Below are positions 30,901 through 41,152 of a DNA stretch of 64,000 nt, piece after piece (position 1 is the first letter of the stretch; the number at the start of each line of letters is the position of its first letter). A program made the translations under genes and the position numbers. The notes under the pieces were generated by a model. It ran no database searches and was not told where the DNA came from. It saw only the letters and a program-made list of their open reading frames with translations. The DNA is from Rhizaria sp. SCN 62-66 (lineage: Eukaryota > Rhizaria, unplaced), in assembly GCA_001724265.1 (NCBI GenBank), contig MEDY01000660.1:1-64000 (forward strand), given 5' to 3'.

Positions 30901-33335
30901 GCAGCAGCGGCCGCGACAGTCGCCGACACAGACGGACGAGGAGTCTCGGCATCAGCACCAGCAGCTGTGGGCTCGGCATCGGCGCTCTCAGAAGCAGCAG
31001 CAACAGCAGCAGCAGCAGCCTCAGGCTCGCCCTTGGCCTCAGACTCAGGCTCCGACACGCTGGGCTCGCGAGGGAGCTCGCGCTTCGCCTTGGGGCTGGG
31101 GCTGGGCAGCGGGCTCGGCCCGGGACTCGCCTCCAACACGGGCGCCAGCGGACTGCCGTTGATCACGGTGTGCACCGCACCGGCGCCGATGCTGTCGTTA
31201 GCGTTGTTATTGACAGTCAGACTCGCATTCGAGAGCGGGAGCCCGACGCCGCCTGCGATGGTGGCCATGTCGCCGCAGCCCAGCTCGTCCTCGCCGCTGG
31301 CCGCGATCGCCACCGCAGGCACACTCGCCCCCGCGCCCACAGCCGCAGAGCCCTGCCACCGCTGCTGCTGCTGCTGCTGTTGCTGCTGTTGCTGCTCGGC
31401 GCTGCCGGCCGCGCTCGCAGTGCCCGGGACGGGCAGGCCGAGCCCCAGCAGGCGCTCTTGCTCGCGCCGAACTTCGCGCGCGCACACCACGACGGCGAGC
31501 GCGCGCCGCTGCAGCCGCTCCTCGGCGGCGCGCAGACGCGTCTCGCGCGTGGCAGCGAGCCGCTCGCGGCGCAGCGCCTCGCGTTCGCGCTCCAGCAGCA
31601 GGATCACGCGCGCCTGCAGCGTCGAAGTCGGGTACGGCCCCAGCGCGAAGAGCGGGTCTGCGGTCACAGGCAGCGCCGTCAGCTCGCGCGCCGCCGCCGC
31701 GGCCTCGGCGTCGGCCGCGCCGTGGCCCGGGTCCGCCGGCGAGCCCGCAGCGCCGTAGGCGGAGAGGTAGGCGCGCGCGTACGCTACGCGTGCGCGCGCG
31801 CTCATGACCGCAGCCAGCGGCGTGGGGGTGTTTTCGTCAGCGCCCGCCGAGGCAGACGCAGAGCTCGCAGTTTGCTGCTGTCCCTGCTGTGTGTGTTCCG
31901 AGGGCAGAGGCGCCATGGCGAGCGCGGCGGCGACGGCGGCGTCGGGCCCCGTCGCGAGCGCCAGTGCGGCGTCGGGCCCGTAGCGGAACGGCATCGCGGC
32001 GACTGCCAGCGAGTCCAGCTCGCTGCGCAGGCGGTCCTCCTGGGCGCGCAGAGACGCGGCCGCGGCCTCGGCTTCGGCCTTGACGGCGGCGGCTTCGGCC
32101 TTGGCGGCGGCGGCTTCGGCCTTGGCCGCTGCGGCCTCGGCCTGGGCAGTGGCGGCGGCCACAAGCGCAGCTGAGAGGGCCTCGGCAGCTTCGACAGCCG
32201 CGGCGGCAGCGGCCGCATCATGCTCGGCCCTCTTGACACCGGCAGCGGAGTCTGCGCTCTCAGAGCCCGCGGGAACGGCGGCGGACGCCGCGACCGAGGC
32301 CGTGAGCGAAGCCGCCATGGACGCGGTGATCGAGTCAATGCCGACGCTCACGCTCGCGTTCGCGGCGCCGTTGCCGGCGCCGTTGCAGGGGCCGGGCGCC
32401 GGGGACGGGGTGGGCGTCGGTGCAGCGGTGCCGGTCACGGTCGCTGTGGCGTTGCCGGCGCCCGCAGCAGCAGCGGCGGCAGCGGCAGCGGCGGCAGCAC
32501 CGGTACGGCGCGCCGAGGGGGCGGCGGGCGACGTCGAAGCGCTGGAGCCGGCGGTGACGGCGGCGGCGGCAGCAGCGGCCGCGGCGGCGCTGGCGGTGGC
32601 GCTGGCGTTGGAGTGCTTGCCCAGCCGCAGCCGCGACTGCGGGACGCCATGGGCGCCGCCGTTGTTGTTGTGGCCACTGGTGTTGCCGCTGCTGGCGTTG
32701 TTGCCGCCGACGCTGTTACTGACTGTGCCGAAGGGTTGCTGCGCCAGACGCACCGTTGTGCGGCGCGGCGACGCGCTGGTGTCTTTGCCCGCCACGGCGG
32801 AGGTGGCGGCATCCTTGCCCGCAACGGCGGCGGCGGCGACTGCGGCCGAGGCGTCGGGCGCGCCGACCGCAAGGGACGAGCGGCGGTTCGTCATCGTTAG
32901 ACGTGTGCGGCGTGCGGCGCCGGCCGCGGGCGCGGGCGCCAGTGTAGAGCGGCCCTTAACGCCCAACGTAGCAGCGCCACCGGTGGCACCGGAGCCGGTC
33001 GCAGCGGAGGGCGCAGCGGTGGCGGAGGCGGCTGTGGACGTCGACGAAGTCGATGAAGAGGAGGCACCAGCAGCTGAAGCGGCGGCAGCGGAGGCCGGCT
33101 CGTGGACGCGGGTCGGAGACACGGCGTCGGCGTCCACAGAGGCGTGCGGCTTGGTGTCGGTGAGGCGACGCGGTGACTTGAAAGTGCTCTGTTGGTGCGA
33201 GGCGGACTGCTTGGTGGGCGTGAGGCCCTCCTGCGAAGCACGCTTCGAGTCGTGGGGCGGCACGGGCCCTGCCTTGGGAGGCGAGAGCTGATGCGCTCCC
33301 GTCTGCGGGTCAATCCCTTTGGGCTTTGAGGCCAT
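27990..33335 (-). CDS. Large coiled-coil, Ala/Gln-rich protein of unknown function
   Basis: I do not recognise this 1,781-residue protein. The ATG at 33335 (MASKPKG) is the first in frame; the four codons upstream start with GTG. Residues 1-390 are Ser/Ala/Pro-rich and basic. A heptad-like alanine repeat of the form KAEAAAA lies near 392-425. A strongly charged coiled coil rich in Arg and Glu (ILLLEREREALRRERLAA and RLRAAEERLQRRAL) lies near 572-635, directly followed by a poly-Gln run. Another coiled coil lies near 1168-1278 (RVARLLQQLNTLRAEVRAHN). The region near 1458-1585 is Gln/Asn/Tyr/Gly-rich with repeated YQG and HQQQ units, resembling prion-like domains. No membrane segment or catalytic motif is seen. 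The layout suggests a scaffold or condensate-forming protein, but that is inference. It diverges from the secreted repeat protein gene. The stop is TGA. Confidence 0.75.
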   Translation of the reverse strand: MASKPKGIDPQTGAHQLSPPKAGPVPPHDSKRASQEGLTPTKQSASHQQSTFKSPRRLTDTKPHASVDADAVSPTRVHEPASAAAASAAGASSSSTSSTSTAASATAAPSAATGSGATGGAATLGVKGRSTLAPAPAAGAARRTRLTMTNRRSSLAVGAPDASAAVAAAAVAGKDAATSAVAGKDTSASPRRTTVRLAQQPFGTVSNSVGGNNASSGNTSGHNNNGGAHGVPQSRLRLGKHSNASATASAAAAAAAAAAVTAGSSASTSPAAPSARRTGAAAAAAAAAAAAGAGNATATVTGTAAPTPTPSPAPGPCNGAGNGAANASVSVGIDSITASMAASLTASVAASAAVPAGSESADSAAGVKRAEHDAAAAAAAVEAAEALSAALVAAATAQAEAAAAKAEAAAAKAEAAAVKAEAEAAAASLRAQEDRLRSELDSLAVAAMPFRYGPDAALALATGPDAAVAAALAMAPLPSEHTQQGQQQTASSASASAGADENTPTPLAAVMSARARVAYARAYLSAYGAAGSPADPGHGAADAEAAAAARELTALPVTADPLFALGPYPTSTLQARVILLLEREREALRRERLAATRETRLRAAEERLQRRALAVVVCAREVRREQERLLGLGLPVPGTASAAGSAEQQQQQQQQQQQRWQGSAAVGAGASVPAVAIAASGEDELGCGDMATIAGGVGLPLSNASLTVNNNANDSIGAGAVHTVINGSPLAPVLEASPGPSPLPSPSPKAKRELPREPSVSEPESEAKGEPEAAAAAVAAASESADAEPTAAGADAETPRPSVSATVAAAAAAVAADAAAAAAESAGHAGSTTSIDTEAAAVGVKPWKAKKKSFQLVPHSKAANASAKSINATVASFEQSSPKQPAALSAPAAAGANTAPTPATASAAATPVSPPTPSSASAPPSMSAPVSVPTHASAPVSASPASAPASAPASAPAPAASPADALVALAMPADVAEADAWLAAVAAEDTLLAEAARAQEALAPAHQVLVVQRLRLELQQTLQILAAASAALAAAPAQQARALAAAANTTAASLAPADAPDTTAALVPSQSSQAGGLAGWGAADAAGIDPTALAAAEAIARENAVLLGVDVPLPLLNYNSNGNIGNDHSAGEMSTALVPAGLNASVSSGGATPVAGLPGHVTSLALGVERERVARLLQQLNTLRAEVRAHNDYERLRTHMWLSAVQQEGDALAREAEWREGVVAAHAAALAELLRDAARRRAALAQATLRMQNALKVVRAALPQLANSVDAALAAAPPQQPLVYPGAGGNGAQGRVSPLPPLMGDLPHAPSAARNNNSNSNGYSHQFQQHQQQQQQSRSRTVSRGSPPAGPAAGAAPGSGSASAARPLSLDVLLATVADVAPLLDDPAVAAEVLAPAAALPPAPLLPALHHRLLDKALSWAAPAPILGGVLRAHRAATAAAAAAASAGPGLGAPEAEYGSTPVQFQQHYQQQYQNHNQQQQQQHYQGQHYQGQGYPQQQQQQQQYQGGYPHQQQQQQQQQQPFSPSMPRAQSSLSTYGGSSNNHNNNAGNGGNGYGGGFFDPPMPPAAALSLLQPQQQQQSHPAPAQPAAAPTPAVATTAASAATASAAVKPAAAAAGVTVAVGSASESDATTSPSTNKSPLLTASAAANAIPKASGTVSPTPRAGGALSPSLLPVPPSQSPSQPPRRALSPRKPAPSPGPGPGLGSERALSPRARSLFSTTASAGAAAAARGRSKSRVGAASPAPGLPRSNSRAAGPLSSASDANAFQFQSGGAWKVSNQ
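28770..28950 (-). repeat. Polyglutamine (CAG/CAA) tracts in the coiled-coil gene
   Basis: Runs of ctg and ttg on the plus strand encode poly-Gln blocks separated by Tyr, Gly, His and Pro codons. Mixed CAG and CAA codons suggest protein-level selection as well as microsatellite slippage. Confidence 0.75.
31362..31397 (-). repeat. Short polyglutamine tract
   Basis: About twelve consecutive ctg or ttg triplets encode Gln on the minus strand immediately after a charged coiled coil. Confidence 0.75.
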
Positions 33336-33929
33336 GGGACGTTGCACAGACGTGCTGAAGATCGAAGAAGGGACTGGATACAGGCAAGCAGGGGCAAAAT
33401 AAGATTGCTAAGGATGAGTCGTTATTTTGATCGGCCAATTAAGAATAAAAATAACAAGACAAAGAAGTGACAAAGAGGTGCGCCATGATAGATATGAAAT
33501 CGCGACACATAATTTTATATTATCAAATTAAAGTATGCACAGAACACCTCATTAAACAGCATGGGTGCTCGTATTTAGTGCATGTTGAGTCGATTCGCGG
33601 TGACCATCGGAGTAATCCTTTTAGTCGTCTGTGAGTTGTTGACTGGCCTCTTAGTGGAGTCAAGAAAAAGCAAAGTTAAGACAATAGAAGCCGTCATTCC
33701 GGATTTTACTGTCCTCATTCGAAGCAATTATTATGTTTGTGTTTTTTAATTTTATTACACACGCACTAGTGTGCGTTTGTGTTGTACTCATATTGTTCGT
33801 AAGTTGAGTAGGTGGTTGGTTCAAAGGAGCAACATCTCACACTTTCCTTCTTAAACACGCTTCAGTCTTGGTTTTTTGCATAGCTATACTTCCCCACAAG
33901 GAGCACTCGTCTACGTTTACCTTCGTTCA
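33336..33929. other. Divergent promoter region
   Basis: This 594-base AT-rich spacer lies between divergent starts of the coiled-coil gene and the secreted repeat-protein gene. It contains a cactagtg palindrome at 33764-33771. I see no gene in it. Confidence 0.4.
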
Positions 33930-36900
33930 ATGTCCGGGTGGCGTCTTTCCGCCTCGGCCATGAGCAGGCTGCTGCTCATTGTCGCCGCTTTGGTACGTTC
34001 AAACGCTTTTGCTTCCTCCTCTCCGATGCTCGTCAGTTCATCGCAGGAGACTTTCTATCATTTTGCACCACGTTCACAATCTTGATCACTAACTAATATA
34101 CCTTTTCAATCAGTTTACTTCCCTAACTCACTCATATTGTTCCACTTTCTTGCTTCTTACCTCTCGACGTCGCGCGAATCATGCAGGTGGCCTACGCCGC
34201 CGCGGCCACGCCCGTGTTCGGCTCCAGCGACGTCGCCGAGAACCGCGTGCTGTCTCTGCCGCGCAACACTCAGGTTGGCAGCACGGACAACACGGTTACC
34301 ATTAGCCACTTCTTCAAGGGACGCTATCGTGGCACCCCGCTGTCATCTGGCGACCTCGTCGCCATCCGCGTGCCAAACGACCTCCTCACCACCAGCACGG
34401 CGTGCTCCTTCACCTTCGGTGGCTCCTCGGTTCCGCTCACCCCCGCCGCGCTCGCCACTGTTTCAGGTGTGACCCCGGTCTCGTCGTCGAAGCCCTACAA
34501 CCTCGCCTACACCGTCGGCGCCGCGGCTTCGCTGGCCTCGGAGGCCGTGTCCGCGACAGACGACCGCATCTTCGTCATCGACTGCGTCTTCACAGCGCCG
34601 TCCAAGAAGATCCTGCCGTCGATGGTGCACGTCGCCATCGCCACGCCGGGCACGACGCCCGTGGTGCGCGCCGCGACTGCGTGGAACCTGCCCACGCCCG
34701 AGATCCAGGGCCTCCTGCGCGAAGGCCCCACCCTGACGTTTAACGGCCGCCCCTCGGTCAAGCAGGTCGTCGAGCTCTCGGTCGCCTTCAAGCTCGCAGC
34801 CGCCGTGACCAACACGCCAGTACTTCAGATCCAGGTCCCGCGCGGGTTCGTCCTCGCGCAGACCGTCGTCAACGGCAGCTCCGTGTCGGGCCTCACCATG
34901 ACTGTCGCCAACAGCACTCTCACGGCGCGCTTTCCGGCCTCGTACATCATCACCACCGGACTCACGACGCTGCGCTTTATTGGCGCGCTGGGATCGAAGG
35001 AGCAGCCCGCGTACACGGACGGTCTCTTTGTGCTGTTCAACTCGCAGACGTGCCGGATGACGGAGGAAACAGGCCCGGGGTCGTGTAATATGGCCGATCC
35101 GCTCGGCTCGCGCGACGAGAACCTCATCTTCTCGCGCTCGCTCTCGCTGCCCGCCATCACGGCCGACGTCGACAACTACGGGCTTGACAGCTCCGAGGCC
35201 CTGGTCGCGTTTCCGTCGACGTCGTCCATGACCCTGACGATCACACCATTCGGCCTGCAGCTGCCGCTGGAAAACTTCGCCTCGCAGCTGCACCTCTCCG
35301 TGGCGCTGCCCAACGCCACGATCATGTACCCGGTAGATACGACGCCCCAATGCGTGATTGCTAACAGCACAACGACTGTCAGTGCATCCATGACGTCGAT
35401 CCAAGAGATGCGCCTGGCTCTCACTTCCGACCTGTACAGTACGGCGACGAGCCTCAAGTCTCTCAGCATCGTGTGCACTGTAGGCTCGGAATCCTCGGTG
35501 AACTCGTACATCAACGCGGACTCGGTCGGCGTGCGCCTGTCTATCATCTACATCTCCGACGGCACTACGCTCATCACCCACTACGCGGCCACGACGGGCC
35601 GCGCGGCGTCCGAGGTCACTGCTATCCCCGACTACGACGGCGTCACTGTCCTGCACCAGCTCCTCATCGGATTGGCCGGCGGTACCTCTCTGAGCACGGG
35701 CGCGGAGATGACCCTCACAGGCGAGATTGTTTTCCCGGCCAGCCACCCCTTGCCGTCGAGGCTGCAGTATACCATCGATGTTCCTTCTGCGGGCGTGCTT
35801 TCCAACGCGTCTTGCTCGATGGCTGTAAACAGTTCGGACATTTACAACTCCTCGACCTTCACATTCTACCCGCAGGCGTTCAATGGCGGTGGCATGGTCT
35901 CGATCGTTTTTAAGGCCTCGACGCTAAACATGCAGCTGCCAAGTGTAGATGTGAAGCACACCTTCGGTTGCCTTGGCATTCTCTCCCCCGCTCGCATCTA
36001 CTCATCTTCATCGGCGGCTACCCCGCTGTTCCACGGCCGTTTCTCCGAGTACGAGCTCGGTGGCGGCACCGCCGTTGACCTCCGGTTGACTGCGCGCGTA
36101 TCGATGGCCATCATGGGCACCGTACAGGCCTTTGCCGTCGAGGAAAACATCTTCACGGTCACGTTTGCGAACTCGTCGCTCGTGTACGCCGGTTCCACCG
36201 ATGACATCGTGTTTGCCATCAACACCACCGCACTCCCGCCGATCTTCTACCCGGGTTCCGCGCTCGAGGTGTACATGCCCCTGGGCTACACCACGCCTGG
36301 GCTGTCGCGCGCCGGCCGTGACTCGCTGGGCAACACGTGCTTTGTCAACATCGCGCACGCATCCACGGTCAACGCGACAGGACTGACCGTCGTGGCCAAC
36401 ATGCCGCTGTCGGCCGATGACATGTACTTCCAGCCCTTGTCCGAAGTTCCAGCAACGGATACGGTCTACGCCGTGCGTTTGCGCTTCCCCGACTCGCTCA
36501 CCGCGGCCTTTGTTCAGGGCGACATGGTCAGCTTCCGATGCACCTTCAACCTGCCCGACGCCGCAGACACGACGGGCAAGTACATCGAGGCGCGCGTGCT
36601 GAACCGCTTCACACCTGGCTTCGGCCCCGCGCACCTGTCGGTGTATAACGCCGCCACAGGCTTTGTCGCCGCCACCGAGTCATTCCAGTCTACGGCACAG
36701 CTGTCGCTGCCCGCCGTGCCCTCGGGCACGCCGCTGGGCTACCTCGCCGGCACGGGCCCCATGCGCAGCATCGTCCGCTCCACGCCCTACGTCGGCGCGT
36801 TCGGCACCGTGGACCTCGACCTGCGCCCCATCACCGCGCTCATAGGCGGTATCCGTCTCTATTCCACCGCCGCGGAGCGCTTCGAGCTGCTGCTGCCCGA

Positions 36901-39900
36901 TTCGTTCGTGTACCTGCCCTACACACACTGCGGCGTGGCGTGGAACAACGGCGACCACTCGGTCATCTCGGCCAACCTCAGCAACCACTTCCGCTTTGGC
37001 GTCGCGTCGCCGCAGATGTCGGCCGCGCCGCGCCTCTTTGTCGGTGTGCCCGAGGACGGCGTCGCTATCATGCCCGACGGTTTTTTCCACATGCGGTGCC
37101 TGACGCAGAACCCGCTGCTGCCGGAGCCTGACTACCGCGGCATGTCGGCCACGTTCCACCTCGTGAGCGATCCCGTCAGCACGCTCAACTCGGTCCGCTT
37201 CAACGGCACGCAAGTGGCCGACTTCCTGCCCCGCAACAACACGCTGTCGTACGTCAACTTCACCGAGTTCGGCATTGCTGGCGGCGTCCTGGTTTTCACC
37301 GTCACGCCCAACGCCTTCACGATGGAGAACTACCGTCTGCACCTCGCCGTGCCGGAGCTCACGGTCATCACCTACGTGGCCGCCAACAGCACGGTGGCGC
37401 CCACGCCGGATGCCAGCTGGATCGAGTGCTCCGTCGACAAGGGCACCTTCACGGCCGCCGCGGCGCTGGGGTTCTCGTCCGCGCTCGACCTCCTCGCGCC
37501 GCCGACCGAGGTGGACACGATCGTGGTGTCGCTGCAGTCGCGCGTGTTCCACTGGCCGCAGGACATTATCGAGGTTGTGTGCCGCGCCTCGGCCAACGCC
37601 ACGGCGCCCGTGATCTACCTCCCGCGCGAGCTCATCACAGCGGCCCCGCTGCCCGAGGTGTCGGCCACGCTTCACAGCGCGCCGCCGCTGTCGGCGCTAA
37701 TCTCGGGCGTGCTCGTCGAGCAGGCCGGAGACCCCGGCGTGGCGGTGCAGCCCGTGTCGCTGGTCTACGACACGGCCATGACGCGCGTTGTCACCGCGGC
37801 AGACTACAACTCCACCAACTGGGTGTCGTTTGAGCTCTCTGCGCTCGGGTTCGAACTTCCGTTGTACTCGACCTTTGAGTTCCGCCTCCCGCGCGGCGGC
37901 ACCAATTACTCTGCCACGTTCGCCGTGCCACGCAACCTTACGCGCATCCCGTGCACTTTCACCGTCGGCAACGTCTCGATCCCGCTGTCGTCGGGTGACA
38001 TCTCACTCACCCACCCTGCGGGACTCTCGTACTCTGTGCTCAAGTTCTTCACCGGCTCCTCCGTGCCGGCCCGCGCCAGCGTCACTACGGGCGGCTCTGA
38101 CGCCGCGGACCTGTACCACATTGAGTGCCTGATGCTTCACCCGACCGCGACCATCGACCCGATGAACATGCATGCGCTCGTGTACGCCGGCCAGGCGCCG
38201 CTACACAAGTTCCTCGACATCCCCGATGTGCTGTTTAAGGGCGTGTTCCACATGATCGACCCCGACCCGGTGCCCGCGTCGGCGACGACGCTGACAACGA
38301 CGATGAAGTCGCAGTTCACGCTCACCACGCTCACCATCACGCTCAACGACATCGGCGTCGACATGCTGCTCTACGACGAGATCGAGATCGAGTTTCCCAC
38401 GACGCACTTGTACGAGTTCCGCCCTTCGCAGCACGGAACCGAGCACGAGGTCTCGCCGTTTCCGCCCGAGCAGGCCAGCAACGGCTCCTACGTCGCTCCG
38501 GCCCTTGCCACGCTTTCCCTCGAGGACAGCGCCGGCTCCGGCACGCGCGCCACGGTCCGCTCTCGCCCCACTGGCACTGGCGGCGCAAAGCAGCGCGGCG
38601 ACCGCGCGGGCCGCTCCGTCCCGCGTGCCCTGCGTCGCCGCGAGGCGTTGGCCCACTCGGTGGACCGGAGCGCGGGCTCCGCGCCCCGCCTGCAGCGCAT
38701 GCTTACCGCCGCGCTGCCCGCGCCGTACGACGGTGACAGCGACTTTGACGAAGATTACAACTACACTGGCGGCTACAGCGGCGCCAGCGTGGGCGCCTCG
38801 ACGCTGGCGGCCGAGGTGGTCCTGCCCGTTGCGCAGACATCCCCGTGCACAGTCAACGGTGAGCCGGCGTTGTACACCGTGCCGCTGCGCGAGGACCACA
38901 TCACCAACACGGCTTCGACGTGCGCAGTCTCGGACGACGTGTGCTCGACGCGCACGCTCATCGTCGCGCTGCCGTTCGACCTGTACCGGTCCGAGATCAC
39001 CAACAAGTCGTCGGCTGTAATTGTGTGCCAGAACGTGCGCACGCCGCTGGCCACGCCCATCGTCGCGGGCGTCGGGCCGCAGGCCGCGTCGGCTAAGTTC
39101 CGCCTCACGCGTCCGTCGTACACGTCGCGGTCCAACTACTCGAAGCCGCTGCTGATGGCATACCAGTCGGCCGTGTCGCTGCAGGCACTCGTGGTGCCCG
39201 AGTGGGGCGACTCCGCCCGCACGGCGACGCCGGCCAACGTGACCGCGGGCAGCGAGCACAACGTGTTGACGCTGGCGCTGGAGCCCATGCCGGTGAATAT
39301 GACCAGCGAGTCTGTCATCACAACCGTGCTGCCCATGCTGTGGAGCATGATCAACGTCGCTTCCGGGTCGTCCCGTGAGAACGCCACGTGCGCAGCCTCG
39401 GTAGACAACGCGATTCGCACGCAGGCCGACATTACGGGCCGCACGGCGATGGACAATACACTGCGCACCATCACGTTCCGGCCCGCGACTGCGGTGGCGG
39501 CGACGAACCTCACGTTCCGCATCTTCTGCGACGACGTGCGCGTGCCGTCCATCGTGCGGCCCGCCGAGGCGACGACGACGATGCGCGTCAACGACTACGT
39601 GGCGCAGTACGGCAACAACGCGCCCACCACGGCCGACTACGCCAACGCCACGTTTGCGCGCCGCTGGCTGCTAACGGCCGAGACGACGCGCGTGTCGACC
39701 TCCGCCATCATCGCCGGCCTGGCCGACCGTGAGTTCGTCTCGCACACGCTCGCCATCGAGTTGCGGCTGCCGCTCAACACGACCATGATGGACAAATACG
39801 TGAGCGCGTACATGGGTGTGCTGAGTCCGTACGCTACCGAGGCGAACCTCATCTTCACGGCGTCGATCCGCCGCAACGTGCTGGTGAAGGTGCCCAAGGT

Positions 39901-40378
39901 GATTGACGACCCGCAGGTCATCGAGTATGACCAGTACATCAACGTCGAGATCGTCTTCGAAGGTACTTCCAACACGAATAACTTCGACGTGCTGCAGCTG
40001 CTGATCAACCACCGGCTTAGAGTGGCTGCCGCCGTCACCACGCTCACGGGCGCGTTCATCATCAAGAACAACGAGCCCGTCATCGCGGGCGTGCCCGGCA
40101 CGTGCTTCAACTCGCAAGTCGATGTCGGCGAGTCTGACCGCGACTGCGGCTCCGAGTGCATGGCCTGCTCGCTCAACTCGGCCTGCAGCGTCGACGCCGA
40201 CTGCCTCACGTCCTACTGCAGCAAGTCGCTCTGCGCCGAGCGTACGCTCGTCGCCGAGACCGGCACGGACGTCACGGGCGGCCAGGTCAGCGCGGCACCG
40301 CGCGGCGCCGCGCTCGGCGCTCTCTCCTGGGCGCTTGCCGCCGTTGCCACCGCCGCGGCGCTCTTCGTGCTCGGTTGA
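33930..40378 (+). CDS. Very large secreted, probably surface-anchored protein with tandem two-cysteine domains
   Basis: Exon 1 (33930-33992) encodes MSGWRLSASAMSRLLLIVAAL and exon 2 (34187-40378) continues VAYAAAATPVFG. Splicing in phase 0 therefore completes a signal peptide, and the protein has 2,084 residues. The internal ATG at 33960 is an alternative start. About nine or ten degenerate beta-rich units follow. Most have a strand ending in Pro (VAIRVP, LEVYMP, FELLLP, LHLAVP, FEFRLP), then a first Cys 15-30 residues later and a second Cys 40-70 further on in a strand (VIDC, SFRC, HMRC, EVVC, HIEC, VIVC). Many N-x-S/T sites are present. A basic insertion near 1460-1560 (ALRRRE) interrupts one unit. 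Near 1992-2039 is a compact Cys-rich module (DVGESDRDCGSECMACS) of a type common in protist surface proteins. The C-terminus is hydrophobic (about 20 residues ending LFVLG), consistent with a GPI signal or tail anchor. An adhesin or cell-coat role is inference. Confidence 0.8.
33993..34186 (+). other. Intron splitting the signal-peptide codons of the secreted protein
   Basis: This 194-base AT/T-rich intron starts GTACGT and ends ATGCAG, in phase 0. Joining the flanks gives a continuous hydrophobic signal peptide followed by mature sequence. Confidence 0.85.
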
Positions 40379-41152
40379 GCCTGAAGCCTTATCGCCGCCG
40401 GTAGGTGTGCGCGTCAACAAACCGTGATCCAGTTATGAAACCGCTTCATTTTTATTTGTTTGATTCACCTTACTTTGTTTGCTGCTGATTTATTTTTTTC
40501 TTAAGCAAACTTACTCAAGTTTTTGTTTGATGCGAGCTCGATCTGCCTCTTCTCGTTTGAGAGACTTCGAGGCGGTCGCCCAGCGTCATGAACAAACACA
40601 CTCGCCTCTCTAATCAGTAACTTTTTCTAACCTTAGTCTAGTATCACATGGTTTGTTCTCGTATGTATAGCACTGGTATATATTATTATCCATCACTAGG
40701 TGTATGTTTTATCCTAAGGCCAAAACGCCGAATACAAAGTACTTCTTCCATCGTTTTCTCGGAACCTGTGCCTCTAAGCTTCCCGACTGACTCGCTCATC
40801 GCAAATTTTTAGGAACCGGAAAGACAATTACTTTTACAAGCAAGGTCCGCGCAGGGCAACGGATTGTTTCTCACGTTGGCGGGTCGTTAGCGAAGTTAAC
40901 GCGATCGTGTGCGGGTGTAATTAAATCACAGCATTGATTAATCAAAGGCACGCTTTGGGTACTGCGCTAAAAGTGGAATAACGGTTCTACCACAGCCCCA
41001 TACACCTTTGATTGACGGACCAGACCGCCCCCACAGTACAAACACATCCCCATGAAGTACGTCCCCGTTGCACTGTCTAATCATTTTTTGTACCACTGTT
41101 TTAGAGTTTAATAAGTACGTCGTGCTCACAAAGATTGGATATTTCCGTCATA
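40379..41152. other. Intergenic region between the secreted protein and Nup58-like genes
   Basis: These 774 bases of AT-rich sequence carry the 3' flank of one plus-strand gene and the promoter of the next. No coding frame with local codon bias, RNA gene or repeat was recognised. Confidence 0.35.
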
